Below, one piece after another: positions 44,771-53,563 of a DNA stretch of 64,000 bases; positions within the stretch are counted from its first letter, which is position 1; every line of letters begins with the position of its first letter. Made by a program: the position numbers and the translations under genes. Where the stretch lies: positions 1-64,000 of the forward strand of contig NZ_AJLL01000097.1 of the NCBI RefSeq assembly GCF_000317225.1, written 5' to 3'. This DNA comes from Fischerella thermalis PCC 7521. Its GTDB lineage: Bacteria > Cyanobacteriota > Cyanobacteriia > Cyanobacteriales > Nostocaceae. Under the pieces are notes generated by a model, which was not told the DNA's origin, did not search any database, and was given only the letters and a program-made list of their open reading frames with translations.

Positions 44771-45499
44771 ATGAGTCAGGAAGAAATAAATAAATTACAG
44801 TCAGTAATATCTCATCAATTATTAAGCAACAAAAAAAATATCCGAGTTTTGGAAGCAGGCTGTGGTTCTGCAAGTCACTTTAACTTTGGGCAGAATGCAT
44901 ATTTGGTAGGCATTGACATATCAGAAGAACAGCTTAAAAGTAACTCTGTCTTAAACGAAAAGATTTTAGGAGATATACAAGTCTACAACTTACCAGTTGC
45001 AAATTTTGATGTAATTGTTTGTTGGTATGTTTTGGAACATCTTCCTGAACCAGAAAAAGCTCTCAACAATTTTTTTCATGCTGTCAAAGAAGATGGAATT
45101 ATCATTCTTGCATTTCCTAATGTTATGTCTATCTGGGGTTTAATCACAAAATATACTCCGCTCTGGTTCCATATCTGGGTATATAAACATATCTTTGGTG
45201 AAAAGAGAGCAGGTAGAGCAGGACACCTTGGGCCTTTTCGGACATTCTCAAGATTTTTTATTGCTCCAGAATCAATCAAGCAATTTGCCATGATGAATGG
45301 TTTAACAATTGAACATTTCGTCTTATACGAAAATTTTCGTCAGAAAGAGATGAAAGAGAAAAATAAAATATTAAGAGGAGGATGGAATTTGCTCAAATCA
45401 ATGATCAAAATACTTAGTTTTGGCAAAATTGATGCAGAACTTACGGATTGTATTGTGATGCTGAAAAAGCAACAAGTTAATGTTGTCCTTATGTCTTGA
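44771..45499 (+). CDS. Class I SAM-dependent methyltransferase
   Basis: 242 residues. VLEAGCGSASHF is motif I (GCGSAS), YLVGIDISEEQL motif II with the acidic residue binding the ribose, and FDVIVCWYVLEHLPEPEKAL motif IV/V. The C-terminal part has hydrophobic and basic segments that may contact membranes or a lipid-linked sugar. A strong ribosome site, GGAGGAAAA, precedes the ATG at 44771. Pairs with the other methyltransferase gene 40 bases upstream; a role in O-methylating the polysaccharide is a reasonable inference, because methylated sugars are common in cyanobacterial sheaths. Confidence 0.88.
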   Translation: MSQEEINKLQSVISHQLLSNKKNIRVLEAGCGSASHFNFGQNAYLVGIDISEEQLKSNSVLNEKILGDIQVYNLPVANFDVIVCWYVLEHLPEPEKALNNFFHAVKEDGIIILAFPNVMSIWGLITKYTPLWFHIWVYKHIFGEKRAGRAGHLGPFRTFSRFFIAPESIKQFAMMNGLTIEHFVLYENFRQKEMKEKNKILRGGWNLLKSMIKILSFGKIDAELTDCIVMLKKQQVNVVLMS

Positions 45500-45539
45500 A
45501 TATTTCCAAAAAACCGTTATACCTATCCAAAATCGAATG

Positions 45540-45660
45540 ATATCAAGTCCGGCTAATTGCTTACGATATAAAGCTTAGTCATTGAGCTTATGTCATTGGT
45601 TTTCCCATTACCGATTACCGACCTCAACGAATAATACAAGTTTTCAAACGGACATGATAT
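45540..45660. repeat. Element with ATATCAnGTCCG terminal inverted repeats (copy 4)
   Basis: ATATCAAGTCCG (45540-45551) and CGGACATGATAT (45649-45660) are inverted ends, matching at 11 of 12 positions. Inside, CCCATTACCGATTACCGACCTC is the inverted form of GGTCGGTAATCGGTAATGGG in the copies at 16276 and 25919. The right end overlaps the start codon of the next gene. About 121 bases, no coding capacity. Confidence 0.65.
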
Positions 45661-46879
45661 GACTCAGCAATTAATTGGCTCTAAAAATCATCTCCAGCAT
45701 CGGGTAAAAGACAAACAACCTTACCGGGTTGTTATAGTCCATCCCAGTGCAGGAGTTAACTGGAGTGGTGGTTCGGAGATTATGGCGATCGAACTAGCAC
45801 GTCGGCTGAGTGCTTATTTTGAAGTAGAACTTCTGAGTGGTTCTCCGTGCGGTTGCTTCAGCTATCCGGCGGGAGGTATTCCCCGCACCTATTCCTACCG
45901 TTTGGTGCGTCATCCTCTAATTACTCCCCTGTTGGGTAGTTTGAGCAATTATCCTGAGATTGTTATAGAACACCTTACCAGTTTCTTACCCTGTGCAATT
46001 CGCTGTCTGACTCGTCCTGCTGACTTGATTTTTCCCTGCAACGATTATGGTGGTTTAGCAATGGCTGCTTTTGTGCGATCGCTCAGGGGAACCCCGATAC
46101 TTTTCACCGAACACAATAGCTTACTGGGAAAAGGAGATGATGGCTCATTAGTAAAAAATGGCCGATGCTTGAGGCGGAATCTTCGCTTTTGTCCAGATCG
46201 TTTGGTAGTTTTCGATGAAGCTGCTGCTGCATTTGCTCGTACTCTCAAACCAACGCAACCAATCAGCATCATTCCCAATGGTGTAAATCTCGATCAATTT
46301 ACTTGTGATGGTAATCAAATTGATCTAGGTTTGCCCAAACCAGTGGTGCTGTGTGTCGCCTCGTTGAATCGCAAGAACCAAAAGCGAGTTGAACTAGCCA
46401 TTCAGGCTGTATCTCGCTTCAGTGAAGTTAGTCTTCTGATCTGTGGAGATGGCCCTGATCGCGCCCATTTTCAGTCACTAGGTGAACGTCTTTTGAGTGC
46501 AGAACGCTTTGCCATTCGCACCTTTGCCTTTGAACAAATGCCTGAAATCTACCGCAGTGTTGATGCATTTACCCTTCCTTCTATCTATGAGCCGTTTGGG
46601 CTTGTCTATCTAGAAGCAATGGCTACTGGTTTACCTGTAGTCGCTACTGAAGATGAAATGCGGCGATATATCATTGGCGACGGCGGGATTCTCTGTGATG
46701 TCACCAATCTAGATGTTTATGCTCATGCAATTAAAGATGCCTTGAGTAGCAATTGGAGTGAGCGTGCAAAACAAAATGCAGCACGGTTTAGTTGGGATGC
46801 GATCGCGCTGCGTTATCGTGATGTGATTCTAGAAACGATTGTGCAATCTCAGAAGAAATTATCTTTACAAACTAATTAA
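45659..46879 (+). CDS. Family 4 glycosyltransferase
   Basis: 406 residues. VVIVHPSAGVNWSGGSEIMAIEL is the N-terminal loop, VVLCVASLNRKNQKRVELAI the start of the donor domain, and IYEPFGLVYLEAMATGLPVVA the E-x7-E motif. The ATG at 45659 falls inside the inverted-repeat end CGGACATGATATG, and no ribosome site precedes it, so translation may be weak or start elsewhere; the next in-frame candidates are far downstream. Part of the polysaccharide locus, probably adding a sugar to the growing unit. Confidence 0.88.
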   Translation: MTQQLIGSKNHLQHRVKDKQPYRVVIVHPSAGVNWSGGSEIMAIELARRLSAYFEVELLSGSPCGCFSYPAGGIPRTYSYRLVRHPLITPLLGSLSNYPEIVIEHLTSFLPCAIRCLTRPADLIFPCNDYGGLAMAAFVRSLRGTPILFTEHNSLLGKGDDGSLVKNGRCLRRNLRFCPDRLVVFDEAAAAFARTLKPTQPISIIPNGVNLDQFTCDGNQIDLGLPKPVVLCVASLNRKNQKRVELAIQAVSRFSEVSLLICGDGPDRAHFQSLGERLLSAERFAIRTFAFEQMPEIYRSVDAFTLPSIYEPFGLVYLEAMATGLPVVATEDEMRRYIIGDGGILCDVTNLDVYAHAIKDALSSNWSERAKQNAARFSWDAIALRYRDVILETIVQSQKKLSLQTN

Positions 46880-46894
46880 ATTGAGGGGTATATT

Positions 46895-47083
46895 ATGCCT
46901 AAAGTTTCTATCATCATTCAAGCTTACAATTCTATGAACTATCTCCCCAAAACATTGGAGAGCGTTCTGAAACAAACTTTTACTGATTTCGAGATATTAA
47001 TTATCAACGACGGTAGCACCGATAATTACAAGGAATCAATGAAATGCCAAACTTCAGCCGTGGTTTGCGACGACGTATCTTAA
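46895..47083 (+). pseudogene. Truncated family 2 glycosyltransferase
   Basis: 62 residues. The first 44 (MPKVSIIIQAYNSMNYLPKT... up to NDGSTDN) match the start of the next two genes almost exactly. Then the sequence turns into an unrelated 18-residue tail (YKESMKCQTSAVVCDDVS) and stops. The DxD metal site and everything after it are missing. A 3' deletion followed by spacer repeat (CTTGGTGTCTTGGCGG, from about 47126) explains it. It still has a start codon and GAGGGGT upstream, so a useless short peptide could be made. Confidence 0.82.
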
Positions 47084-47198
47084 CCTTAAAAAGCTAACAA
47101 ACCACCTTCTACAAAACCTTAGCGTACTTGGTGTCTTGGCGGTTCAATACAATAAACAACACCCATTTTCTCCTATTCCTTTTGCCCAACCACTTAAT

Positions 47199-48152
47199 AT
47201 GCCCAAAGTATCTATTATTATTCCGGCATACAATGCAATGACTTATCTGCCACAAACCCTAGAGAGTGTTTTACGGCAGACTTTCACAGATTTTGAAGTA
47301 TTGATTGTTAATGATGGTAGTTCAGATCCTATCCTCAAATGGGCTTGTGGAATAGTAGATCCGCGTGTGAAACTAATTTCCCAAGAAAATCAAGGTGTAT
47401 CTGCGGCACGTAATACAGGTATTACCCATACCCAAGGAGAGTATATAGCGTTTCTGGATGCTGACGATTTGTGGGAGTCAACTAAATTAGCAAAACAGGT
47501 ACATTGTCTGGAAGAAAATCCAGCAATAGGCTTTGTGCATACTTGGATAGTTTTAATTGATGAGCAAGGTAAATCTTTGGGTAGAGTTATATCCTCACAT
47601 GCAGAGGGTAATGCGTGGAAGCAAGTAGTTGAACAAAACCCTATCCAAACTTCCACAGTCTTAGTTCGTCGCTGTTGTTTGGAAACAGTAGGGGTATTTG
47701 ACCAAAATTTACGTTCTGCTGAAGATTGGGAATTATGGGTACGTATTGCTTCTCGTTATCTATTGGCAGTAGTCAAAGAACCTTTGGTTTTTTATCGACT
47801 GCACTCTCATAATACGACCAAAAACTGGCGATTGATAGAACAAGGTCTGAGTCCAGTGATTGAGAAAGTGTTCCAATCGATACCATCAGAAGCTCAGTAT
47901 CTAAAACATCGATGTTATGGTCATAGCAACATCTATATAGCTTGGCAAGCTCTGCAAAGTGACGACAAAGACTGCGAGTGGACACGTCATTTTCTTAGCT
48001 CAGCCGTCAAATACTATCCTCAGTTGCGTTACTCTCGCCAGTACATCCGTCTAACTTTAGCGATCGCAATCATGAAATGGTTTGGGCCATTCGGCTTCAG
48101 CAGAGTAATGGCATTTATTTATACCATGCGTCGCCACGTATTCAGTATATGA
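47199..48152 (+). CDS. Family 2 glycosyltransferase
   Basis: 317 residues from the ATG at 47199, where homology begins (MPKVSIIIPAYNAMTYLPQT); the frame is open from 47136 through spacer repeat. GT-A fold: NDGSSDPILKW holds the UDP-binding aspartate and AFLDADDLWESTKL the DxD metal site. SAEDWELWVRIASRY contains the ED catalytic-base motif of GT2 enzymes. The C-terminal 100 residues are basic and helical. Closely similar to the following gene, so the pair and the truncated copy arose by tandem duplication. Inverting sugar transfer to the polysaccharide unit is expected. Confidence 0.9.
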   Translation: MPKVSIIIPAYNAMTYLPQTLESVLRQTFTDFEVLIVNDGSSDPILKWACGIVDPRVKLISQENQGVSAARNTGITHTQGEYIAFLDADDLWESTKLAKQVHCLEENPAIGFVHTWIVLIDEQGKSLGRVISSHAEGNAWKQVVEQNPIQTSTVLVRRCCLETVGVFDQNLRSAEDWELWVRIASRYLLAVVKEPLVFYRLHSHNTTKNWRLIEQGLSPVIEKVFQSIPSEAQYLKHRCYGHSNIYIAWQALQSDDKDCEWTRHFLSSAVKYYPQLRYSRQYIRLTLAIAIMKWFGPFGFSRVMAFIYTMRRHVFSI

Positions 48153-48181
48153 AGTAGGGGAGGTGGGGAGTAAACAACTAA

Positions 48182-48209
48182 CAATTACCAATTACCAATT
48201 ACCAATTAC
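48182..48209. repeat. Heptamer tandem repeat (CAATTAC)4
   Basis: Four exact copies of CAATTAC, with a fifth partial, directly before the next glycosyltransferase. Short tandem heptamers of this sort are a known trait of heterocystous cyanobacteria. Confidence 0.85.
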
Positions 48210-48224
48210 CAAAAACTAAACTAT

Positions 48225-49184
48225 ATGCCCAAGGTATCTGTTATTATCCCAGCCTACAATAGCATGACTTATCTGCCAAAAACTCTAGAAAGTGTTTTGC
48301 AGCAGACTTTCACAGACTTTGAAGTATTCATCATTAATGATGGTAGCTCAGACAATATCGTTGAATGGGCGTTGCAGATAACAGATCCACGTGTCAGGTT
48401 GATTTCGCAACCAAACCAGGGTGTATCTGTTGCACGCAACACAGGTATTACCCATGCACAAGGAGAATACATTGCATTCTTGGACGCAGACGATTTATGG
48501 GAACCAACCAAGTTAGAAAAACAAGTGTGTTGTCTGGAAGATAACCCAGCAGTAGGTTTAGTTTATACCTGGACAAATTTTATTGATGAATCAGATAAGC
48601 CTACAGGTGTAACAATTGTTTCTAATGCAGAGGGGAATGTATGGGAGCAAATTGTTGTCAGAGACATGATCTCTACAGGTAGTTCACCAATGATTCGCCG
48701 TGAATGTTTTGCATCTGTAGGAGTATTTGACGCCAATATTAGTATTGGTGAAGACCGAGATATGTGGAGCCGCATTGCTGCTCGTTACCCCTTTGCAGTG
48801 GTCAAAGAACCTTTAACTCTCTATCGTAGACATTCTAGAAATACAACTAAAAACAGCAAAAAAATAGTTCATGAACTGCATCAGGTAATCGAGAAAAGTT
48901 TTCAGTCTGCTCCTTTAGAATTGCTGTATTTGCGAAATCGTAGCTATGGCTGGATGAACTATTTTGCAGCTTGGTCTGCTCTGCTAGGAGAGAATAACTA
49001 CAACGACGCAATGTATTTTAGTCGACAAGCTGTTTTACACTACCCCCAACTACGCTACACGTTGATGTATGTACGCTTGAGTGTAGCAATAGCAATCATA
49101 CGTTGGCTTGGATCTCAAACTTATCAGGAAGTGCGATCGCTAACCCGTACTATGCGTCGGCTAATCTTAGGTATCGCCAGCTAA
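48225..49184 (+). CDS. Family 2 glycosyltransferase
   Basis: 319 residues, the third member of the tandem GT2 set. MPKVSVIIPAYNSMTYLPKT, NDGSSDNIVEWALQITDPRV and AFLDADDLWEPTKLEKQ (DxD) are the donor-binding motifs; GEDRDMWSRIAARYPFAVV has the catalytic ED. It differs from the previous gene mostly in the middle (residues about 110-150) and the C-terminal third, the parts that bind the acceptor, so the two probably add to different acceptors. The heptamer repeat lies 15 bases before its start codon. Confidence 0.9.
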   Translation: MPKVSVIIPAYNSMTYLPKTLESVLQQTFTDFEVFIINDGSSDNIVEWALQITDPRVRLISQPNQGVSVARNTGITHAQGEYIAFLDADDLWEPTKLEKQVCCLEDNPAVGLVYTWTNFIDESDKPTGVTIVSNAEGNVWEQIVVRDMISTGSSPMIRRECFASVGVFDANISIGEDRDMWSRIAARYPFAVVKEPLTLYRRHSRNTTKNSKKIVHELHQVIEKSFQSAPLELLYLRNRSYGWMNYFAAWSALLGENNYNDAMYFSRQAVLHYPQLRYTLMYVRLSVAIAIIRWLGSQTYQEVRSLTRTMRRLILGIAS

Positions 49185-49227
49185 GATTGATTATTTTTAA
49201 ATTTCATCTTTTAGCAAATTCAAAACC

Positions 49228-50358
49228 ATGATTAAAGTGTTTATCCTCTGTCCAGGACTTGGTTATATTCGACGTGGGTATGAGTCTTTTGCTCAAGAAA
49301 TTTTTGATGCATTATCAAAAGATAACTATCTAGACATCACTCTTTTTAAAGGTAGAGGAAATTCTTCTAGTCAAGAAATTGTTTTATGGAATCTACCGTA
49401 TCATGCTAATCTAGCTAGGAAAATCAGTAGAGTTTTTAAAAAAGTTGAAAGAAGAGATCCTTACTTTGTTCAGTTATTATCATTTTTTATTAGTCTAGTG
49501 CCACATATACATATAAAAAAACCAGATGTCATCTTTTTTAGTGAACCAAGTTTAGGGACATTTTTATTACAATGGCGGCATTTAACAAAGCAAAATTATA
49601 AGCTCTTATTTAAAAATGGAGGTCCCTGTACACCAACTCTATTTTATCGTTGGGATCATATATTACAATTATCTCCTACTCATTTTCGAGCTGCTTTAGA
49701 TGTAGGAGTGCCTGCTGAAAAACAAACTTTACTTTTCTATGGAGTTCACATGAACTCTGAATTTCAGACACTTACTACAAGTGAACGAGAAGCTTTGCGA
49801 CATAAGCTGGAATTACCTGAAAAACAACCTTTGATTCTTTCTGTGGCAGCTATCAATAACTCTCACAAGCGGATGAATTATGTGATTCGTGAAGTTGCTA
49901 GTTTATCTCAGCCACGTCCTTATCTTTTGTTACTTGGTCAACAAGGTGAGGAATCAGCAGAAATTTTAAATTTAGGTAATGAATTATTAGGAAAAGAGCA
50001 TTTTCAAATTAGAACTGTTGCTTACAATCAAGTGGCAGATTACTACAAAATAGCAGATGCTTTCGTTCTAGCTTCTCTGAGCGAAGGATTTGGACGTGTG
50101 TTTTTAGAGGCAATGTCTTACGGTCTACCATGTTTAGCTCATGACTATGAAACTCCCCGCTATATATTAGGTAAAGAGGGATATTTCGCTAATTTTGAAT
50201 TAGCAGGTAGTTTGGCAAGTTTAATACCTCAATCCCTAGCAGAATCTCATGACATATCTAAACAGCGTCGTCGTCATCGTACTATTTACGAACGATTTAG
50301 TTGGGATCAAGCGCGTCCAGAATATATTAAGTTATTTCAAAAATGTGTTAATTCATGA
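49228..50358 (+). CDS. Family 4 glycosyltransferase
   Basis: 376 residues. The N-terminus (VFILCPGLGYIRRGYESFAQ) replaces the usual GG loop with GYIRRGYE, seen in a GT4 subgroup. The donor domain has LILSVAAINNSHKRMNYVI and the E-x7-E motif LSEGFGRVFLEAMSYGLPCLA. AYNQVADYYKIADAFVLAS is the expected preceding helix. The ATG at 49228 is 43 bases after the previous stop. A sugar transferase of the polysaccharide locus; substrate unknown. Confidence 0.88.
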   Translation: MIKVFILCPGLGYIRRGYESFAQEIFDALSKDNYLDITLFKGRGNSSSQEIVLWNLPYHANLARKISRVFKKVERRDPYFVQLLSFFISLVPHIHIKKPDVIFFSEPSLGTFLLQWRHLTKQNYKLLFKNGGPCTPTLFYRWDHILQLSPTHFRAALDVGVPAEKQTLLFYGVHMNSEFQTLTTSEREALRHKLELPEKQPLILSVAAINNSHKRMNYVIREVASLSQPRPYLLLLGQQGEESAEILNLGNELLGKEHFQIRTVAYNQVADYYKIADAFVLASLSEGFGRVFLEAMSYGLPCLAHDYETPRYILGKEGYFANFELAGSLASLIPQSLAESHDISKQRRRHRTIYERFSWDQARPEYIKLFQKCVNS

Positions 50359-50390
50359 TGAAGTATCTAGTTAAATAACAAAACTTGATT

Positions 50391-51587
50391 ATGCACCTGA
50401 TTGTTTTAGAACTAGAACCAACTTCTTGTCGGGGTGGACAGGAAATAGTCCTATTCGATATTTGCCGTGGTCTTGCTCAAAGGGGACATATTATTAGCCT
50501 TGTTTATACTAAAGAAGGGAATTTACTTGAGCAGTATCAAAAGTTTTGTAGCCATGTCATCAAGGTTAATTTATTTACAATTTATCCACCAAAATCTAAC
50601 TTTCGATTTCTAGCTGATATTTTTAAAATAAATAGGAAAATTCCAGTTACTAAAAATAGTATATTGCTGAGTAATCAGTATCAAGATACTTTTTTTGCTC
50701 GTGCTTTAGCTTTATCAAAAAATATACCTTTGGTATGTTATCTGCATTTACCTCCATCTCATAGAATATTAATTGGTAACACCGCAATAAAAAGTGTAAA
50801 ACAGTTTTTCAGAGAGTCATATATTAGATGGCAGTGGCAAACTGGATTAAAAGGTGTGAAGCAGTTTATTGCTGTTTCCAATCGGACGAAGCGAGACTGG
50901 GTTAAAAATGGTTATCCAGCAGATAGAATTGCGGTCGTACATAACGGAATCAACCTAGAAATATACACATCTCCAATTAATTTTGTTCTTAGAAGAAAAG
51001 AATGGAATATCCTCGAAAATACTAGAGTAATTTCCTATGTTGGCAGATTAGATCCAGAAAAGGGATTAGAAACGCTAATTAAAGCATTTTTTATTTTGCT
51101 AAAAAATGGTAGTAAGACTCAATTATTAATTGCTGGAAAGCCTCTCAACGAAGATGAGAAATATCAAAAATCATTAGAACAGCTAACAATCGATTTGGGC
51201 ATAGAAAATTATGTCAGCTTTCTAGGTCATATAAGTAATACTACAAGTCTATATCAGGTAAGTGATGTCACAGTTCTACCTAGTTTATGGTCAGAACCTT
51301 TTGGACGAGTAATTGTAGAATCAATGGCATGTGGAACTCCTGTGGTAGCTAGCTGCATTGGAGGAATACCAGAGATTTTGACAGGAGAGTTTCAAAAAGG
51401 ACTATTTGAACCAGGAAATGAGCGAGATTTATCAGATACTCTCAATCAAATAATTAATTGGAGAGAGAATGACTCCGAGTTAGGTAAAAGATGTCGTGAA
51501 CATGTGTTAAAAAAATTCAGTTTGGACAAAATGATTGATGGTGTTGAAAAAGTACTAGAACGCCGATTCAGTTCAGCGAGGAACTAG
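50391..51587 (+). CDS. Family 4 glycosyltransferase
   Basis: About 398 residues from the ATG at 50391 (TTG at 50385 is in frame). MHLIVLELEPTSCRGGQEIV has the GG acceptor loop. RVISYVGRLDPEKGLETLIKAF and WSEPFGRVIVESMACGTPVV (E-x7-E) form the donor site. It is a clear paralogue of the gene at 54778-55947: the C-terminal halves are nearly identical even at DNA level (for example the stretch encoding GRVIVESMACGTPVVAS), the N-terminal halves diverged. Four bases separate it from the ABC exporter gene, implying translational coupling. Confidence 0.9.
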   Translation: MHLIVLELEPTSCRGGQEIVLFDICRGLAQRGHIISLVYTKEGNLLEQYQKFCSHVIKVNLFTIYPPKSNFRFLADIFKINRKIPVTKNSILLSNQYQDTFFARALALSKNIPLVCYLHLPPSHRILIGNTAIKSVKQFFRESYIRWQWQTGLKGVKQFIAVSNRTKRDWVKNGYPADRIAVVHNGINLEIYTSPINFVLRRKEWNILENTRVISYVGRLDPEKGLETLIKAFFILLKNGSKTQLLIAGKPLNEDEKYQKSLEQLTIDLGIENYVSFLGHISNTTSLYQVSDVTVLPSLWSEPFGRVIVESMACGTPVVASCIGGIPEILTGEFQKGLFEPGNERDLSDTLNQIINWRENDSELGKRCREHVLKKFSLDKMIDGVEKVLERRFSSARN

Positions 51588-51591
51588 GGCT

Positions 51592-53469
51592 ATGATATTT
51601 ACTGCTGTAGGAAATTACATACATTTTAAACTGGCAATGCCAATTTCTAGGTTGTTAAAAGCTACGAATTTTTGGCAAGATAACTATTTTATCTTCCGAG
51701 AGTTCAAATACTTTCCGCGCATGGCTATTTTGGCTCTGGTGTATCTTCTCATAGCAGCAATTTTAGAAGGATTTGGGATTGGTTTTATTCTGTCATTTTT
51801 ACAAAATTTGACCAATCCCACTGCACCACCAATTAAAACAGGCATTTCCTGGTTTGATATTTGGATATTGGGAGTAAATGCTCCTGCTGCTGAGCGCATC
51901 TATCGAATATGTGCGCTAATAATCATGACGACATGGTTACGTTCACTCTTTAATTACTTAGGACAGGTTTATAATCAGAAAACTCAGTTGCATCTTGCTG
52001 ATCAACTACGTAGACGAGTTTTTGAACAATTGCAAGCATTAAGTCTGAGTTATTTTACCAAGACGCGTTCTGGTGATTTAATTAATAGCATCACATCTGA
52101 GATCTACCAGTTAATACAAGCTTTTAATGTAATTTCTTTTCTTTTGACCAGGAGTTCAATTCTATTAGTTTATACAGTGTCAATGTTATTACTATCATGG
52201 CAACTAACGCTGATTTCCGTGATGCTGTTTAGTTTGCTATCGGTAGGGATGACAACATTATTAGGACGAGTACGGGAGGCTAGTTTTGCAAGGACAAGCG
52301 CTGGTAGTTGGTATACTTCAGTGGCGCTGGAATTTATCAATGGTATTCGCACAGTTCAGGCGTTTGCAGCTCAAGACTATGAGCGCAAACGGTTTTATGA
52401 TGCTAGTACGAAGCTCCTACAAAGCGCGACCAAATCTGTTTCAGCGATGTCATTGATAGAACCCGTCTCAGAAGGGGTTTCGATCACACTGCTCATTGGT
52501 ATGCTGATTCTAGCATTTAGGTTCCTAATTCAGAATGGACTGTTGGAATCAGCTTCGCTGTTGACATTTTTATTCGTCTTATTGCGTGTTGCGCCAAATG
52601 TGCGTGCGATCGATGCAGCCAGAGCGCAGTTCAACAATTTTCAGGGAGCGTTCAACAATATTAAGGAGCTGTTGAGAACTGACAACAAACTTTACTTACA
52701 AAATGGTAAAGTCCAGTTTTCGGGATTGCAGCGAGCCATCAGGTTTGTAGGTGTAGATTTTGGCTACGATGCTAATGAATTGGTATTACATAATATTTCT
52801 CTAACTATCGAACGGGGAAAGATGACAGCACTCGTTGGAGCATCTGGTGCTGGTAAATCAACACTGGCTGATTTAATTCCACGATTTTACGACCCAACCA
52901 GAGGTAAAATTCTCATGGATGGTGTAGAACTGGGAGAGTATGAGATTAACTCGCTACGCCGCAAGATAGCTGTCGTCAGTCAGGATACATTCATTTTCAA
53001 TACTTCTGTCCGCAATAATATTGCCTATGCAATGGAAGAGGTAGATGAAGCTGCAATTATGGAAGCAGCTCGATTGGCTCATGCGCTGGAATTTATTCAA
53101 CAGTTACCTGAAGGCTTTGATACCCAGCTTGGAGATCGAGGAGTCCGGCTATCTGGAGGACAACGTCAGCGTATAGCGATCGCTCGTGCTTTGCTGCGTG
53201 ATCCAGATATTCTGATCTTAGATGAGGCGACGAGTGCTTTAGACTCTGTGTCTGAAAGGTTAATTCAAGAGTCTTTAGACAAGCTTGCTGTTGGTCGAAC
53301 AGTGATTGCGATCGCTCATCGCCTTTCTACAATTGTCCGAGCAGATAAAGTCGTAGTGCTTGAACAGGGACGCATTGTAGAGCAAGGAGGATATCAAGAT
53401 TTATTAGCACAACATGGCAAACTCTGGAAATATCACCAACTTCAACATGAATTGAGTCAAGTAGGGTAG
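51592..53469 (+). CDS. hepA: HepA-like ABC exporter (permease fused to ATPase)
   Basis: 625 residues, half-transporter layout. An N-terminal extension of about 45 residues precedes six transmembrane helices (about 45-330). The ATPase has Walker A GASGAGKST (Lys422), Q-loop VVSQDTF, signature LSGGQRQR, Walker B ILILDEATSALD and the switch His in IAHRLS. Length and N-terminal sequence (RMAILALVYLLIAAILEGFG) resemble HepA, the exporter needed for the heterocyst envelope polysaccharide in Anabaena. It would work as a homodimer exporting a polysaccharide or its lipid-linked unit. As no Wzx flippase is seen nearby, it may fill that role. True hepA versus a paralogue cannot be settled here. Confidence 0.85.
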   Translation: MIFTAVGNYIHFKLAMPISRLLKATNFWQDNYFIFREFKYFPRMAILALVYLLIAAILEGFGIGFILSFLQNLTNPTAPPIKTGISWFDIWILGVNAPAAERIYRICALIIMTTWLRSLFNYLGQVYNQKTQLHLADQLRRRVFEQLQALSLSYFTKTRSGDLINSITSEIYQLIQAFNVISFLLTRSSILLVYTVSMLLLSWQLTLISVMLFSLLSVGMTTLLGRVREASFARTSAGSWYTSVALEFINGIRTVQAFAAQDYERKRFYDASTKLLQSATKSVSAMSLIEPVSEGVSITLLIGMLILAFRFLIQNGLLESASLLTFLFVLLRVAPNVRAIDAARAQFNNFQGAFNNIKELLRTDNKLYLQNGKVQFSGLQRAIRFVGVDFGYDANELVLHNISLTIERGKMTALVGASGAGKSTLADLIPRFYDPTRGKILMDGVELGEYEINSLRRKIAVVSQDTFIFNTSVRNNIAYAMEEVDEAAIMEAARLAHALEFIQQLPEGFDTQLGDRGVRLSGGQRQRIAIARALLRDPDILILDEATSALDSVSERLIQESLDKLAVGRTVIAIAHRLSTIVRADKVVVLEQGRIVEQGGYQDLLAQHGKLWKYHQLQHELSQVG

Positions 53470-53563
53470 AACAATCAACCTGTCAAGAAACTTTCAATAT
53501 TCTTGGTACAAGGAAACTGGATAAGATTACAAAAATAAAAATTTAAGGAGGTTTTATCAATTT

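Noticed and set aside
48182-48209. CRISPR-like repeats
   Set aside because: The heptamers are directly adjacent with no spacers and no cas genes are in the window.
51592-53469. MsbA-type lipid flippase
   Set aside because: The N-terminal sequence and placement in a polysaccharide locus fit the HepA group better, though the two share the same architecture.
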